Below, piece after piece: positions 26,306-35,392 of a stretch of DNA of 64,000 nt. The number at the start of each line of letters is the position of its first letter. Within the stretch, counting starts at the first letter, position 1. The DNA comes from Streptomyces sp. NBC_00271 (lineage in GTDB: Bacteria; Actinomycetota; Actinomycetes; Streptomycetales; Streptomycetaceae). Location of the stretch: contig NZ_CP108070.1 in the NCBI RefSeq assembly GCF_036178845.1, positions 7,936,001-8,000,000 of the forward strand. The letters are read 5' to 3'. Below the pieces are notes generated by a model that saw nothing but the letters and a program-made list of their open reading frames with translations, searched no databases and was not told the DNA's origin. The translations under genes and the position numbers were made by a program.

Positions 26306-27874
26306 TCAGTGACCGCGCCGCACCTCGAAGTGGTCGATGCGCCTGCCGCTCTCCGCGAGCGCCGACACCTTGAGCCGGGGCGTCGTGCCCGCCTCCGCCT
26401 CCACCGAGAGGAAGGAGAAGCCGGCGTACCGCACCCGGGACCACTCCACCGTCTCCCGCTGCTGGTCCTGCGACTTGGTCCAGTGGAAGCTGCTCACGGA
26501 CTCGTGGCGGCCGACGTGCCCCTCGTAGCTGTCCTTCACGCCCGACGGGAAGCCGTACAGATCCTTGCCGCCGCCGCCCGCGGTGACGTAGACGATCCCG
26601 TCCCGCGTCGGGTCCGTCGAGCCGCCCACCGGCACCGCACGGCCCACCGCACCCATCTTGACGGCGTCCGTCCGCTCGTACACGTGGTTGTGCCCGTTGA
26701 TCACCAGATCCACCTGGTGCTTGGCGAACAGCGGCAGCCACGCCGCGCGCACCCCGCCGTCGGAGGCGTGCGCGGATGTCGAATAGGCGCAGTGGTGGAA
26801 GAAGACCACGATGAAGTCCACCGCCGCCGAGGAGCGCAGCTCGCCCAGCTTCCTGTCCAGCCACTTCGTCTGCTTCCCGCCCGTGTAGCCCTGGTTGGCG
26901 GGAATCTCGTACGACACGTCGTTCGCGTCCAGTGCCACGACGCCGACGTTGCCGTACGTGAAGGAGTAGACGCTCGGTGCCGTCCGCGGGTCGAAGCCGC
27001 TGTCCGGGAGGGAGAAGCGGGCCGCCTGGCCGCCGTAGCCGTCCGGCGAGTACCAGGCCTCCATGTCGTGGTTGCCGGTCGTCACCATCCACGGCACCGA
27101 CTTCGCCACCGGCTCGGTCTGCTTGAGGAACAGGTCCCAGTACCCGGGGTCGAACCCGTCCGACGTCTTGCCGCGCCCGGTCCCGTCCGCGTAGCAGATG
27201 TCACCCGCGTGGAGGTGGAAGGCGGGCTTCTGGCGCAGCAGCACCTTGTCGTTGGCGAGCGCGGCCGAGCTGACGCCCTGGTCACCGAAGGCGGTGAACG
27301 CGAACTTCTCCGGGTTCGCGGGTGCCGTGCGGAAGGAGCCGACGGTCGACCTGTGCGCCGGTGAGGCCGGGTCGAAGCCGTCGTGGCCGACGCCGTAGTA
27401 GTACGTCGTGCCGGGCCGCAGACCGTCCAGGGCCGCGTGCACGTAGTACTGGTCCAGTGCCAGCCGCACGCCCGTGACCCCCGGCGTGTGCAGGGCGCGG
27501 ACCTCGGCCCCGACCTTCAGGCTCAGCTGTCCGGGATGCGTGCCCACCCGCAGATACGGCCTGCGGACCGCGAGCGGCACCTGCCAGGAGACCCGCATCT
27601 GGGTCTTCGGGTCGGCGCCGAAGGCGAGGTGGCGGCCGAAGGGGGTGACGACGGAACCGTGCACCTGCCCGGTGACGCTCGTGCTCGGGGCGGAGCCGCG
27701 CGTCACCGTCCCCGACGGGGACGAGCAGCCGGCCAGCAGCCCGCCGCCCGCGAACGCACCCGCCGACACCAGGGCGCGGCGCCGCGTGAGCTTCGTACGC
27801 AGGTACTCGTACTGCTCCGCCATGCTCATCCGGCTCGCGAGCTGCCGCGGAATGCCCAAGTCGGGAATGTCCAT
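26306..27874 (-). CDS. Tat-exported lipoprotein purple acid phosphatase
   Basis: A 522-aa metallophosphoesterase. The N-terminus has a twin-arginine signal (TRRRALVSAGAFAGG) ending in a lipobox LLAGC, so it should be exported folded and lipid-anchored. A fibronectin-like purple acid phosphatase N-domain follows (residues about 70-180). The dinuclear-metal motifs are FGDQG, HAGDICYADG, TTGNHDMEAW, FFHHCAYS and INGHNHVYER. It probably releases phosphate from extracellular esters. ATG 27874 is used; ATG 27829 (MSMAEQYEYL) is an alternative. Confidence 0.9.
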   Translation of the reverse strand: MDIPDLGIPRQLASRMSMAEQYEYLRTKLTRRRALVSAGAFAGGGLLAGCSSPSGTVTRGSAPSTSVTGQVHGSVVTPFGRHLAFGADPKTQMRVSWQVPLAVRRPYLRVGTHPGQLSLKVGAEVRALHTPGVTGVRLALDQYYVHAALDGLRPGTTYYYGVGHDGFDPASPAHRSTVGSFRTAPANPEKFAFTAFGDQGVSSAALANDKVLLRQKPAFHLHAGDICYADGTGRGKTSDGFDPGYWDLFLKQTEPVAKSVPWMVTTGNHDMEAWYSPDGYGGQAARFSLPDSGFDPRTAPSVYSFTYGNVGVVALDANDVSYEIPANQGYTGGKQTKWLDRKLGELRSSAAVDFIVVFFHHCAYSTSAHASDGGVRAAWLPLFAKHQVDLVINGHNHVYERTDAVKMGAVGRAVPVGGSTDPTRDGIVYVTAGGGGKDLYGFPSGVKDSYEGHVGRHESVSSFHWTKSQDQQRETVEWSRVRYAGFSFLSVEAEAGTTPRLKVSALAESGRRIDHFEVRRGH

Positions 27875-28016
27875 GCTGGTGAACTTCCCAGCACGTCCCA
27901 ACGCCCGCCATACGTACGGGTGAACGCGCGTCGACGAAACGGTTTGCGACACCCCGAGGATGTCCGGATGGCGGACACCTCGTGTCATTCCATGGGACAC
28001 GGAGTACGGTGCCTTC

Positions 28017-29060
28017 ATGTCTCGCAGCATCAATCTCGCAGTGATCCCCGGTGACGGCATCGGCCAGGAGGTCGTGGCCCAGGGGCTGAAGGTGCTCTCC
28101 GCCGTCCTTCCGCAGGATGTGAAGCTGGAGACCAAGGAGTTCGACTTCGGGGCCAAGCGCTACCACGCCACCGGTGAGACCCTCACCGAGGCCGACCTCG
28201 ACGCCCTCAAGCAGCACGACGCGATCCTGCTCGGCGCGATCGGTGACCCCTCGGTCCCGTCGGGCGTCCTGGAGCGCGGCTTCCTGCTCAAGCTCCGCTT
28301 CGCCTTCGACCACCACGTCAACCTGCGTCCGTCGAAGCTCCTTCCGGGTGTCGCCACCCCGCTGGCCGGCCAGCCGGAGATCGACTTCGTCGTGGTCCGC
28401 GAGGGTACCGAGGGCCCGTACACGGGCAACGGCGGCACGATCCGCAAGGGCACCGAGCACGAGGTCGCCACCGAGGTCTCCGTCAACACGGCCTTCGGTG
28501 TCGAGCGTGTCGTCCGTGACGCCTTCGCCCGCGCCCAGGCCCGCCCGCGCAAGAAGCTCACGCTGGTCCACAAGAACAACGTGCTGACCTTCGCGGGTCA
28601 CCTCTGGACGAACGTCTTCAACAAGGTGGCCGAGGAGTTCCCCGAGGTCACTACGGACTACATCCACGTGGACGCGGCGACGATCTACCTCGTCACGGAC
28701 CCCGCGCGCTTCGACGTGATCGTCACCGACAACCTCTTCGGCGACATCATCACCGACCTCGCCGCGGCCGTCTCCGGCGGCATCGGCGTCGCCGCGAGCG
28801 GGAACATCAACCCCTCCGGCGAGTTCCCCTCGATGTTCGAGCCCGTGCACGGCTCGGCGCCCGACATCGCGGGCCAGGGCAAGGCCGACCCCAGTGCCAC
28901 CGTCCTGTCCGTCGCCCTCCTGCTGCGCCACCTCGGCTACGAGGCCGAGGCCGCCCGCATCGAGGACGCCGTCTCGGCCGACCTCGCCGAGCGCGTGGGC
29001 AAGCCCGCCCGCAGCACCGAGGAAATCGGCGACGCGCTCGCCGTACGAGTAGCCGGCTGA
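28017..29060 (+). CDS. leuB: 3-isopropylmalate dehydrogenase
   Basis: This NAD-dependent enzyme oxidises and decarboxylates 3-isopropylmalate in leucine synthesis. It has 347 residues, the short actinobacterial form. Motifs are [13 protein letters not shown] at the N-terminus, [27 protein letters not shown] and the metal-binding [19 protein letters not shown], then [18 protein letters not shown] 28017 follows a GGAG at a rather long spacing. A T-tailed terminator follows. The same family also covers 3-methylmalate dehydrogenase in the citramalate route to isoleucine, which cimA in this window would feed. Confidence 0.95.
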   Translation: MSRSINLAVIPGDGIGQEVVAQGLKVLSAVLPQDVKLETKEFDFGAKRYHATGETLTEADLDALKQHDAILLGAIGDPSVPSGVLERGFLLKLRFAFDHHVNLRPSKLLPGVATPLAGQPEIDFVVVREGTEGPYTGNGGTIRKGTEHEVATEVSVNTAFGVERVVRDAFARAQARPRKKLTLVHKNNVLTFAGHLWTNVFNKVAEEFPEVTTDYIHVDAATIYLVTDPARFDVIVTDNLFGDIITDLAAAVSGGIGVAASGNINPSGEFPSMFEPVHGSAPDIAGQGKADPSATVLSVALLLRHLGYEAEAARIEDAVSADLAERVGKPARSTEEIGDALAVRVAG

Positions 29061-29088
29061 CCCGCCGCGCCACTTACCTTTCGTAGGA

Positions 29089-29121
29089 GCCGCCGGGTCG
29101 CATCCGCACCCGGCGGCTTTT
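29089..29121 (+). terminator. terminator after leuB
   Basis: The 10-bp stem GCCGCCGGGT (29089-29098) with ACCCGGCGGC (29108-29117) closes a nine-base loop and is followed by TTTT. Confidence 0.88.
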
Positions 29122-29187
29122 CCTATGCCCTCGCCGGGTGCCACCATCAACAACCCCTGGGCAACCCCTGGGCCGTGTTCACCCCGT

Positions 29188-29216
29188 TTCGTCCAAGGCT
29201 TCGCGCGCGCGATAAT
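29188..29216 (+). promoter_or_regulatory. possible ilvE promoter
   Basis: TTCGTC (29188-29193) and GATAAT (29211-29216) are separated by 17 bases, about 110 bases upstream of the ilvE start. The -10 is close to consensus, the -35 weak. A short inverted repeat GTACTG/CAGTAC (29260-29279) lies between it and the gene. Confidence 0.4.
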
Positions 29217-29325
29217 CGAACGCGGAGCCGCGGGAATGAGGGAATGCTCGGACGTCCTAGTACTGGCCACTGGCAGTACAGGCGTGAGCGCGGCCCGTCA
29301 CACACAACCGGTGAAGGACAACCAC

Positions 29326-30414
29326 ATGACGACGCCCACGATCGAGCTCAAGCCCTCTTCGCAGCCCCGCTCCGCGGCGGAGCGCGAGGCGATCCTCGCC
29401 AACCCCGGGTTCGGCCGCCACTTCACCGACCACATGGTGACGATCAAGTGGACCGAGGGCCGCGGCTGGCACGACGGCCAGCTCGTCCCGTACGGCCCGC
29501 TCTCCCTCGACCCCGCGAACATGACCCTGCACTACGCGCAGGAGATCTTCGAGGGCCTCAAGGCCTACCGCCAGCCCGACGGCTCCGTCGCCACCTTCCG
29601 CCCGGACAAGAACGCCCGGCGCTTCCAGGCCTCCGCCCGTCGGCTCGGCATGCCGGAGCTGCCCGTGGAGACGTTCATCGAGGCCTGTGACGTGCTGGTC
29701 CAGCAGGACTGCGCCTGGGTCCCGGCGCACGGCGGCGAAGAATCCCTCTACCTGCGCCCGTTCATGATCGCGACCGAGGTCGGCCTGGGTGTGAAGCCCG
29801 CCAACGAGTACCTCTTCCTGGTCATCGCCTCCCCGGCCGGCGCCTACTTCCCCGGCGGCGTCAAGCCCGTCTCCATCTGGGTCTCCGAGGACCACGTCCG
29901 CGCCGTCCCCGGCGGCATGGGCGACGCCAAGACCGGCGGCAACTACGCGGCCTCCCTCCTCGCCCAGGCCGAGGCCGCCGAGCAGGGCTGCGCCCAGGTC
30001 TGCTACCTCGACGCGGTCGAGCACAAGTGGATCGAGGAGCTCGGCGGCATGAACCTGTACTTCGTGTACGGGGACAGGATCATCACCCCCTCCCTCACCG
30101 GCTCCATCCTGGAGGGCGTCACCCGCGACTCCCTCCTCACCGTCGCCCGCGACCTCGGCTACACCTCCGAGGAGGGCCGCGTCTCCATCGACCAGTGGCA
30201 GCGCGACGCGGAGAACGGCAGCCTGACGGAGGTCTTCGCCTGCGGCACGGCCGCGGTCATCACCCCCGTCGGCACGGTCAAGCGCACCGGCACCGAGTGG
30301 CAGCAGTCCGGCGGCGAGCCCGGCGAGGTCACCATGAAGCTGCGCGAGGCGCTCCTCGACATCCAGCGCGGCACCAGCGAGGACAAGCACGGCTGGATGC
30401 ACCCGCTGGGTTAG
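29326..30414 (+). CDS. ilvE: branched-chain amino acid aminotransferase
   Basis: This class IV PLP transaminase makes Leu, Ile and Val from their keto acids. It has 362 residues from ATG 29326, after AAGGA. The PLP-lysine segment is [16 protein letters not shown], with [16 protein letters not shown] before it and [14 protein letters not shown] after it, typical of BCAT. The frame stays open upstream to ATG 29236 ([17 protein letters not shown]...), so a longer form cannot be excluded, but the family start and ribosome site favour 29326. It follows leuB after a terminator. Confidence 0.95.
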   Translation: MTTPTIELKPSSQPRSAAEREAILANPGFGRHFTDHMVTIKWTEGRGWHDGQLVPYGPLSLDPANMTLHYAQEIFEGLKAYRQPDGSVATFRPDKNARRFQASARRLGMPELPVETFIEACDVLVQQDCAWVPAHGGEESLYLRPFMIATEVGLGVKPANEYLFLVIASPAGAYFPGGVKPVSIWVSEDHVRAVPGGMGDAKTGGNYAASLLAQAEAAEQGCAQVCYLDAVEHKWIEELGGMNLYFVYGDRIITPSLTGSILEGVTRDSLLTVARDLGYTSEEGRVSIDQWQRDAENGSLTEVFACGTAAVITPVGTVKRTGTEWQQSGGEPGEVTMKLREALLDIQRGTSEDKHGWMHPLG

Positions 30415-30482
30415 GACGACCCTCGCGACCCTCGCGCCCGGCACGCCCCGCGCGCCCGTCGGTCCACGGCAACCCACGACTC

Positions 30483-30525
30483 CCGCCGGTCCCTCTCTCC
30501 CCAACAGGAGTGCGGGGACCGGCGG
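30483..30525 (+). terminator. hairpin after ilvE
   Basis: An 11-bp stem CCGCCGGTCCC (30483-30493) with GGGACCGGCGG (30515-30525) and a 21-base loop lies about 70 bases after the ilvE stop. Confidence 0.6.
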
Positions 30526-30627
30526 TTCGTTCGACGCGTAGCGGCTCCGCGACACGGGTATCCACAGATTCCACGGGGGGAGCGTGCCGCCCTCCTGTGT
30601 GCCCGCACGGCCACGGAGGGAGCGCAG

Positions 30628-31698
30628 GTGAGCGCAGGGTCGCCGATACCACGACTGCGCTGGCTGCTGCGCACCTTACGCACCCCACGTCGCCCCCAGA
30701 GCCTCACCGTCCTCGTCCTGCTCGCCGCCGTCGCAGCCCTCCTCCTGTGGAGCAGCTCGCGGATGGACAACTACGAGGAGAACCTCACCCTCAACCTCGG
30801 CACCGACATCGTCGGCGTCGTCGTCACCGTCTTCGTGATCGGCCCGCTGATCAGCCGCGCCCAGGAGGGCCGGGTCCGCGAACACACTCGGCTGGACTAC
30901 GAGTGGTTCAGCGCCCAGGTCTACGGCTCGACCTCGAACGTGAAGGTCCTCGACACCTTCTCCAACGTGTTCGGCCCGCAGTTCTCCGAGCGCCTCTTCC
31001 GCGGCATCAAGGCGGCCACCGAGCACGGCGCCCGCGTGCAGATCCTCCTCCTCGACCCCGACTCCCTCGCGGTCATCCTGCGCGGCCGTGAACTGGGCGA
31101 GCAGAGCGCCGACATCCGCCGCGACATCATGCGCAACCTGCGCACGCTGGACCGGTTCGCGCTCCGGCTCGACGAGAACTCCCGTCAGCTCCTCGAAGTG
31201 CGCCTCTGCTCCACCTCGCCCGGTGTGACCCTCTACCGCTGGGACGAGCGCTCCCTGGTCTCCTTCCTGACCGTCGGGCGTCTCTCCGGCGAGGGAGTCC
31301 AGCTGGAGGTCGCCGTCCACTCCCCGCTCGGCACCTTCGTCGAACAACGCTTCGACGAACTGTGGCAGCAGAGCAAGCCGATGGAGCGATTCACCCATCT
31401 GCCGCTGACCCTGGTCGACGCGACCGACGGCCGCCGGGCGTTCAGCTGTCGCTTCGTCTACGTGGACGACTGCCTGTACGTTGCCGGACACGACCTCGTG
31501 TCGTACATGGCCCGCCACCGCCTCGACCAACTCTCCGCCTACAGCGAGGCCTTGACCGCCGCCGGCGCGCACGAGCTGATCGTCGTGGACGACGAGAGCG
31601 AGCTGCACGGGCTGCTCATGCAGCGCTTCGCGGAGAAGTACGATGCGTCGGCGGGCGCCTTTGTCGAGTTGCGGCCGTTGGTCCTGGTCAGGGAATAG
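30628..31698 (+). CDS. membrane-anchored PLD-like (DUF5919-like) protein with a TTA codon
   Basis: A 356-aa protein with two N-terminal membrane segments (about residues 26-44 and 58-75) and a cytoplasmic domain. The piece VKVLDTF...GARVQILLLDPDS and the tail CLYVAGHDLVSYM recall the DUF5919/phospholipase-D-like nucleotide-signal effectors; catalytic HKD motifs are not evident. GTG 30628 follows GGAGGGAGCGCAG. Codon 17 (30676-30678) is TTA, the only in-frame TTA I found in this window, so translation should depend on the bldA tRNA. It ends 14 bp before the KamA-like gene, implying co-transcription. Confidence 0.7.
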   Translation: MSAGSPIPRLRWLLRTLRTPRRPQSLTVLVLLAAVAALLLWSSSRMDNYEENLTLNLGTDIVGVVVTVFVIGPLISRAQEGRVREHTRLDYEWFSAQVYGSTSNVKVLDTFSNVFGPQFSERLFRGIKAATEHGARVQILLLDPDSLAVILRGRELGEQSADIRRDIMRNLRTLDRFALRLDENSRQLLEVRLCSTSPGVTLYRWDERSLVSFLTVGRLSGEGVQLEVAVHSPLGTFVEQRFDELWQQSKPMERFTHLPLTLVDATDGRRAFSCRFVYVDDCLYVAGHDLVSYMARHRLDQLSAYSEALTAAGAHELIVVDDESELHGLLMQRFAEKYDASAGAFVELRPLVLVRE

Positions 31699-31712
31699 AG
31701 GCCGCGGCACAC

Positions 31713-33095
31713 ATGAGTTCAGCGCTCCACCCCGCTCAGCCCGCGAGACCCGGCTCCGCGCACCTGAGCCTCCGGTCTCCGGACACCAGCTCCCGGTCTT
31801 CGCACCCGAGCCCCCGCTTTCGCGCCTTCACGCCCCGTGACCTGGACGGCCTGCTGAGGCGCGTGTCCCTGCCGCCCGCCGAGCGACTCGCCCTGCGGGC
31901 CGTGGCGGCCGTCCTGCCGTTCCGTACGAACTCCTACGTGGTCGACGAGTTGATCGACTGGTCGGCCGTGCCCGACGACCCGATCTTCCGGCTGACGTTC
32001 CCGCAGGCCGAGATGCTGCCCGAGCCCGACCTCAAGCAGATGGCGGAACTGCTGGCGCGGGACGCCCCGAAGGCCGACGTGCTGCGCGCGGCCCACGAGA
32101 TCCGGATGAAGCTCAACCCGCATCCCTCCGGCCAGCTCGACGCCAACGTCCCCGTGCACGAGGGGCGGCGCCTCACCGGCCTCCAGCACAAGTACCCGGA
32201 GACGGTGCTGATCTTCCCGCGCCAGGGCCAGACCTGCCACGCCTACTGCACGTACTGCTTCCGCTGGCCCCAGTTCGTCGGCGAGTCCGACCTGCGCATC
32301 GCCACCGACGACATCGCCACCACATCCGCCTATCTGCGCGCCCACCCGGAGGTCACCAGCGCGCTCATCACGGGCGGCGACCCGATGGTGATGAGCACCG
32401 AGGTGCTGCGCCGCTACGTCGAACCGCTCCTGGAGATCGAGTCGGTCCAGTCGATCCGCATCGGCACCAAGTCGCTCGCCTTCTGGCCGTACCGTTTCCT
32501 CACCGACCGCGACGCCGACGACGTGCTGCGCCTGTTCGAGAAGGTCGTCGCGAGCGGCCGCCACCTCGCGCTGATGGCCCACTTCACCCATCCCCAGGAG
32601 CTTGGGCCCCCGGTGGTGCGGGAGGCGATGCGCCGGGTGCGTGACACGGGTGCCGTGATCCGCTGCCAGGGGCCGCTGGTCAGGGGCATCAACGACCGTG
32701 CCGAGGCGTGGGCCGCGCTGTGGAACGAGACGACCGCGCTGGGGGCGGTGCCGTACTACCAGTTCGTGGAGCGGGACACCGGCCCGCAGGGCTACTTCGG
32801 GGTGCCGCTCGCCCGGAGTCACCAGATCTTCCGTGACGCCTACGCCCAGGTGTCCGGACTCGCGCGGACCGTGCGCGGCCCGGTCATGTCGGCGATGCCG
32901 GGCAAGGTGTGCGTGGACGGGATCACGGAGGTGGCTGGTGAGAAGGTCTTCGTGCTCCACCTCATCCAGGCTCGCGACCCGGAGCTGGTGGGCCGCCCGT
33001 TCTTCGCCGCGTACGACGAGAACGCCACCTGGTTCAGCGACCTAAAGCCCGCTTTCGGCGCGAGCCAGTTCCTGCCCGGCCTCGACCCGGTGTGA
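31713..33095 (+). CDS. KamA-family radical SAM protein
   Basis: A 460-aa radical SAM enzyme of the lysine 2,3-aminomutase family. The 4Fe-4S cluster motif is CHAYCTYCFRW (CxxxCxxC) near residue 175, then ALITGGDPMVMS and RIGTKSLAFWP. A Lys in SAMPGKVCVDG may be the PLP site, though it differs from the PGGGGK of true lysine 2,3-aminomutase. No partner subunits or EF-P gene lie nearby, so the substrate is open: lysine, arginine or a related amino acid. It is co-directional with the TTA-containing gene, and its 3' end overlaps the convergent permease by 54 bp. Confidence 0.85.
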   Translation: MSSALHPAQPARPGSAHLSLRSPDTSSRSSHPSPRFRAFTPRDLDGLLRRVSLPPAERLALRAVAAVLPFRTNSYVVDELIDWSAVPDDPIFRLTFPQAEMLPEPDLKQMAELLARDAPKADVLRAAHEIRMKLNPHPSGQLDANVPVHEGRRLTGLQHKYPETVLIFPRQGQTCHAYCTYCFRWPQFVGESDLRIATDDIATTSAYLRAHPEVTSALITGGDPMVMSTEVLRRYVEPLLEIESVQSIRIGTKSLAFWPYRFLTDRDADDVLRLFEKVVASGRHLALMAHFTHPQELGPPVVREAMRRVRDTGAVIRCQGPLVRGINDRAEAWAALWNETTALGAVPYYQFVERDTGPQGYFGVPLARSHQIFRDAYAQVSGLARTVRGPVMSAMPGKVCVDGITEVAGEKVFVLHLIQARDPELVGRPFFAAYDENATWFSDLKPAFGASQFLPGLDPV

Positions 33096-34475
33096 CGCCC
33101 GCTTCGGTGGGAGGGCCACATAGGCGAGGCCGCCGACCAGGCCCGACAGGACGAAGCTGCAGTCCACTCCACCGGTGAGGGACAGCAGCGGTCCCTGGTA
33201 CGACGGGAGGGAGACGGCCAGGAGGCCGGCGAACGCGCCCAGCGCCCAGGAGACCGTCGCCTGGACGTTCCAGCCGGCGCGGTACCAGTAGATCCCGCCC
33301 CGGGAGCGGCGGTTGAAGACCTGGAGGGCGTCCGGGTCGTAGATTCCGCGGCAGCGGGCGAAGCCGATGAGGGTGATGACCGCCCACGGGGTGCCGATGG
33401 CGGTCAGGAGAAGGACGAAGGACGTCATCGCGGACTGCGCGTTCCAGGCGTAGTGGCCGACGAAGACACAGACGGTGGCGACGACGGCGACCGTGAGGGT
33501 GGCCCGGGCGCGCGAGGCCTTCGGCAGGATCGCGTCCAGGTCCAGGCCCATGGAGTACAGCATCAGGCCCGCGTTGCCGACCGACCCCGCGGAGGCGGCG
33601 AGCAGCAGCGGGACCAGGTACCAGGTGGGGGAGGCGGAGACCAGCGGCCCCGCGTAGTCGAGGGCCGCGCGGGCGGCGTACGCCGTGAAGGTGCCGAAGA
33701 GCTGCGGGACCAGCAGCCCGGCGATCAGGCCCAGCCAGGTGGCGTGCAGAACCGTACGGGAGGAGTGCCGGGACGGGGAGATGTAGCGCGTGTAGTCGCC
33801 GAGCAGGGTGATGAACGCGATCGGTCCTGACAGGCCCGCCGCGATCGCCGCCAGCAGCCAGGTCGGCCAGAACGAGCCCAGCAGATAGCCGCCGGTCTCC
33901 GGGAGCGCGGCGGTGGTGAAGTGCGGCGCGTAGGCGAGCACACCGAGCGCGAGGAGCGCGGTCATGCCGACCGCGAGGACCCGGGACATCGCGAGCAGCA
34001 CGCGGTAGCCGTACACCGCGCCCGCGACGGTGGCGGCGGCGAGGACGGCGTACACGGCGGCGTACGACAGCCCGTTCGCCGGCAGCCCGAACAGGCGGCC
34101 GAGCACGCTCACCATCACATCGCCGCCGATCCAGACGGTCAGCGCGGTGTAGCCGAGGGCGAGCAGCAGCCCGACGACCGAGCCGACCAGGCGCCCGCGC
34201 ACGCCGAACTGGGCGCCGGAGGAGGTGGAGAGGTTCGTCGCCGTGCGCAGGGAGACCAGCGCGAGCGGCGCGGTGAGCGCCGTGCCGATCACCGTGCCCG
34301 CCACGATCGCGCTCACCGACGACCACCAGTCGAGCCCGAAGGAGGGTGGCAGCCAGCCGAAGATGATCACGCCCAGACAGAGGTTCGACCCCAGCAGGAT
34401 CGAGACGAGGTCCCCCGGCCCGCTGGTCCGTTCCTCGTCGGGGATGGTGTCGACTCCGCGCTGTTCGATCGGCAT
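33042..34475 (-). CDS. NCS1-family permease (cytosine/purine/allantoin type)
   Basis: A 477-aa transporter with about twelve hydrophobic segments. Features are IPDEERTSGPGDLVSILLGSNL before helix 1 (shown in part here), the NLSTSSGAQFGVRG stretch and FITLLGDYTRYIS, as in NCS1 nucleobase:cation symporters. AAGGAG precedes ATG 34475. It is divergent from the urease-like operon and shares its regulatory spacer, so the cargo is probably a nitrogen-rich compound used by that operon. Candidates are allantoin, hydantoin, a nucleobase or a guanidino/ureido compound. Confidence 0.88.
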   Translation of the reverse strand: MPIEQRGVDTIPDEERTSGPGDLVSILLGSNLCLGVIIFGWLPPSFGLDWWSSVSAIVAGTVIGTALTAPLALVSLRTATNLSTSSGAQFGVRGRLVGSVVGLLLALGYTALTVWIGGDVMVSVLGRLFGLPANGLSYAAVYAVLAAATVAGAVYGYRVLLAMSRVLAVGMTALLALGVLAYAPHFTTAALPETGGYLLGSFWPTWLLAAIAAGLSGPIAFITLLGDYTRYISPSRHSSRTVLHATWLGLIAGLLVPQLFGTFTAYAARAALDYAGPLVSASPTWYLVPLLLAASAGSVGNAGLMLYSMGLDLDAILPKASRARATLTVAVVATVCVFVGHYAWNAQSAMTSFVLLLTAIGTPWAVITLIGFARCRGIYDPDALQVFNRRSRGGIYWYRAGWNVQATVSWALGAFAGLLAVSLPSYQGPLLSLTGGVDCSFVLSGLVGGLAYVALPPKRASHRVEAGQELARAESGL

Positions 34476-34503
34476 GGCTGGTCTCCTTCGACGGCCGCCT
34501 GAG

Positions 34504-34591
34504 AGTTAGAGCGACGTTCAATGTCTGTGACCGAATACCGGATGTCAATGTTTCCTTTCCATGAATCTCGCGTTTAGAGTGGTGCTCTAAA
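34504..34591. promoter_or_regulatory. operator region between permease and urease-like operon
   Basis: A perfect palindrome TTTAGAG-TGGTG-CTCTAAA lies at 34573-34591, and a related half site TTAGAGC at 34506-34512. One lies near each divergent gene. The TetR encoded at the end of the operon (38132) is the obvious candidate ligand. Confidence 0.6.
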
Positions 34592-34618
34592 TCGAGGAAG
34601 GCAAGGAGGTGCCCGGAC

Positions 34619-35392
34619 ATGAGACTGACCCCCACGGAACGTGACCGGCTGCTGCTCTTCGGGGCCGCCGAGCTGGCCCGTGCCCGCCGGGCCCGGGGCC
34701 TCAGGCTGAACGTTCCCGAGGCGACCGCCCTCATCGCGGACACCGTGTGCGAGGCGGCCCGGGACGGGCGTCGGCTCGCCGAGGCGATCGCGGCGGCCCG
34801 GGCGGTGCTCGGCCCGGACGACGTCCTGCCGGGCGTCGCCGACGTCGTCACCGAGGTGCACGTCGAGGCCGTCTTCGACGACGGGTCCCGGCTCGCGGTC
34901 GTCAGCGACCCCCTCGGGGGCGGGCTGGGGGAGCGGGCGCCGGGCGCGCTGCTGCCGGGGCCGGCGCACGCCGAGCCCGCCGCGGTCGTCCGGCTGACGG
35001 TCACCAACACCGCGACCGTGCCCGTCTCCGTCACCTCGCACTTCCACTTCTTCGAGACCAACCCGCGGCTCGACTTCCCGCGGGCGGCGGCCTACGGGAT
35101 GCGGCTCGCGGTCCCCGCCGGGTCCTCCGTGCGCTTCGGGCCGGGGGAGAGCATCGAGGTCGGGCTGCTGCCCATCGGCGGTGAGCGGATCGCCATCGGC
35201 TTCGCGGGACTGGTCGACGGGCCCCTGGACGCGCCCGGGGCCAGGGAAGAGGCCCTGCGCAGGGCCGCCGCCTGCGGATACCTCGGAGCCGGGGATGCCG
35301 GGGACGCCGAGGGTGCCGAAGACGGCGGGGACGCCGGAGACGGTGGGGACTCCGGGGAGACCGGGGAAATTCAGGGAGCTGAGCCGCGATGA
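34619..35392 (+). CDS. urease gamma-beta fusion subunit, non-canonical
   Basis: A 257-aa fusion. Residues 1-100 match urease gamma (MRLTPTERDRLLLFGAAELA, ALIADTVCEAARDG, LPGVADVV). Residues about 110-225 match urease beta (VVRLTVTNTATVPV, SHFHFFETNPRLDF, AIGFAGLVDGP). The C-terminal 30 residues are a Gly/Asp/Glu repeat (GDAGDAEGAEDGG) written in near-repeated nucleotides. A strong AAGGAGG precedes ATG 34619. Fusion of gamma and beta is known in Helicobacter-type ureases. It overlaps ureC by ATGA. No ureD/E/F/G is found in the window. Confidence 0.88.
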   Translation: MRLTPTERDRLLLFGAAELARARRARGLRLNVPEATALIADTVCEAARDGRRLAEAIAAARAVLGPDDVLPGVADVVTEVHVEAVFDDGSRLAVVSDPLGGGLGERAPGALLPGPAHAEPAAVVRLTVTNTATVPVSVTSHFHFFETNPRLDFPRAAAYGMRLAVPAGSSVRFGPGESIEVGLLPIGGERIAIGFAGLVDGPLDAPGAREEALRRAAACGYLGAGDAGDAEGAEDGGDAGDGGDSGETGEIQGAEPR

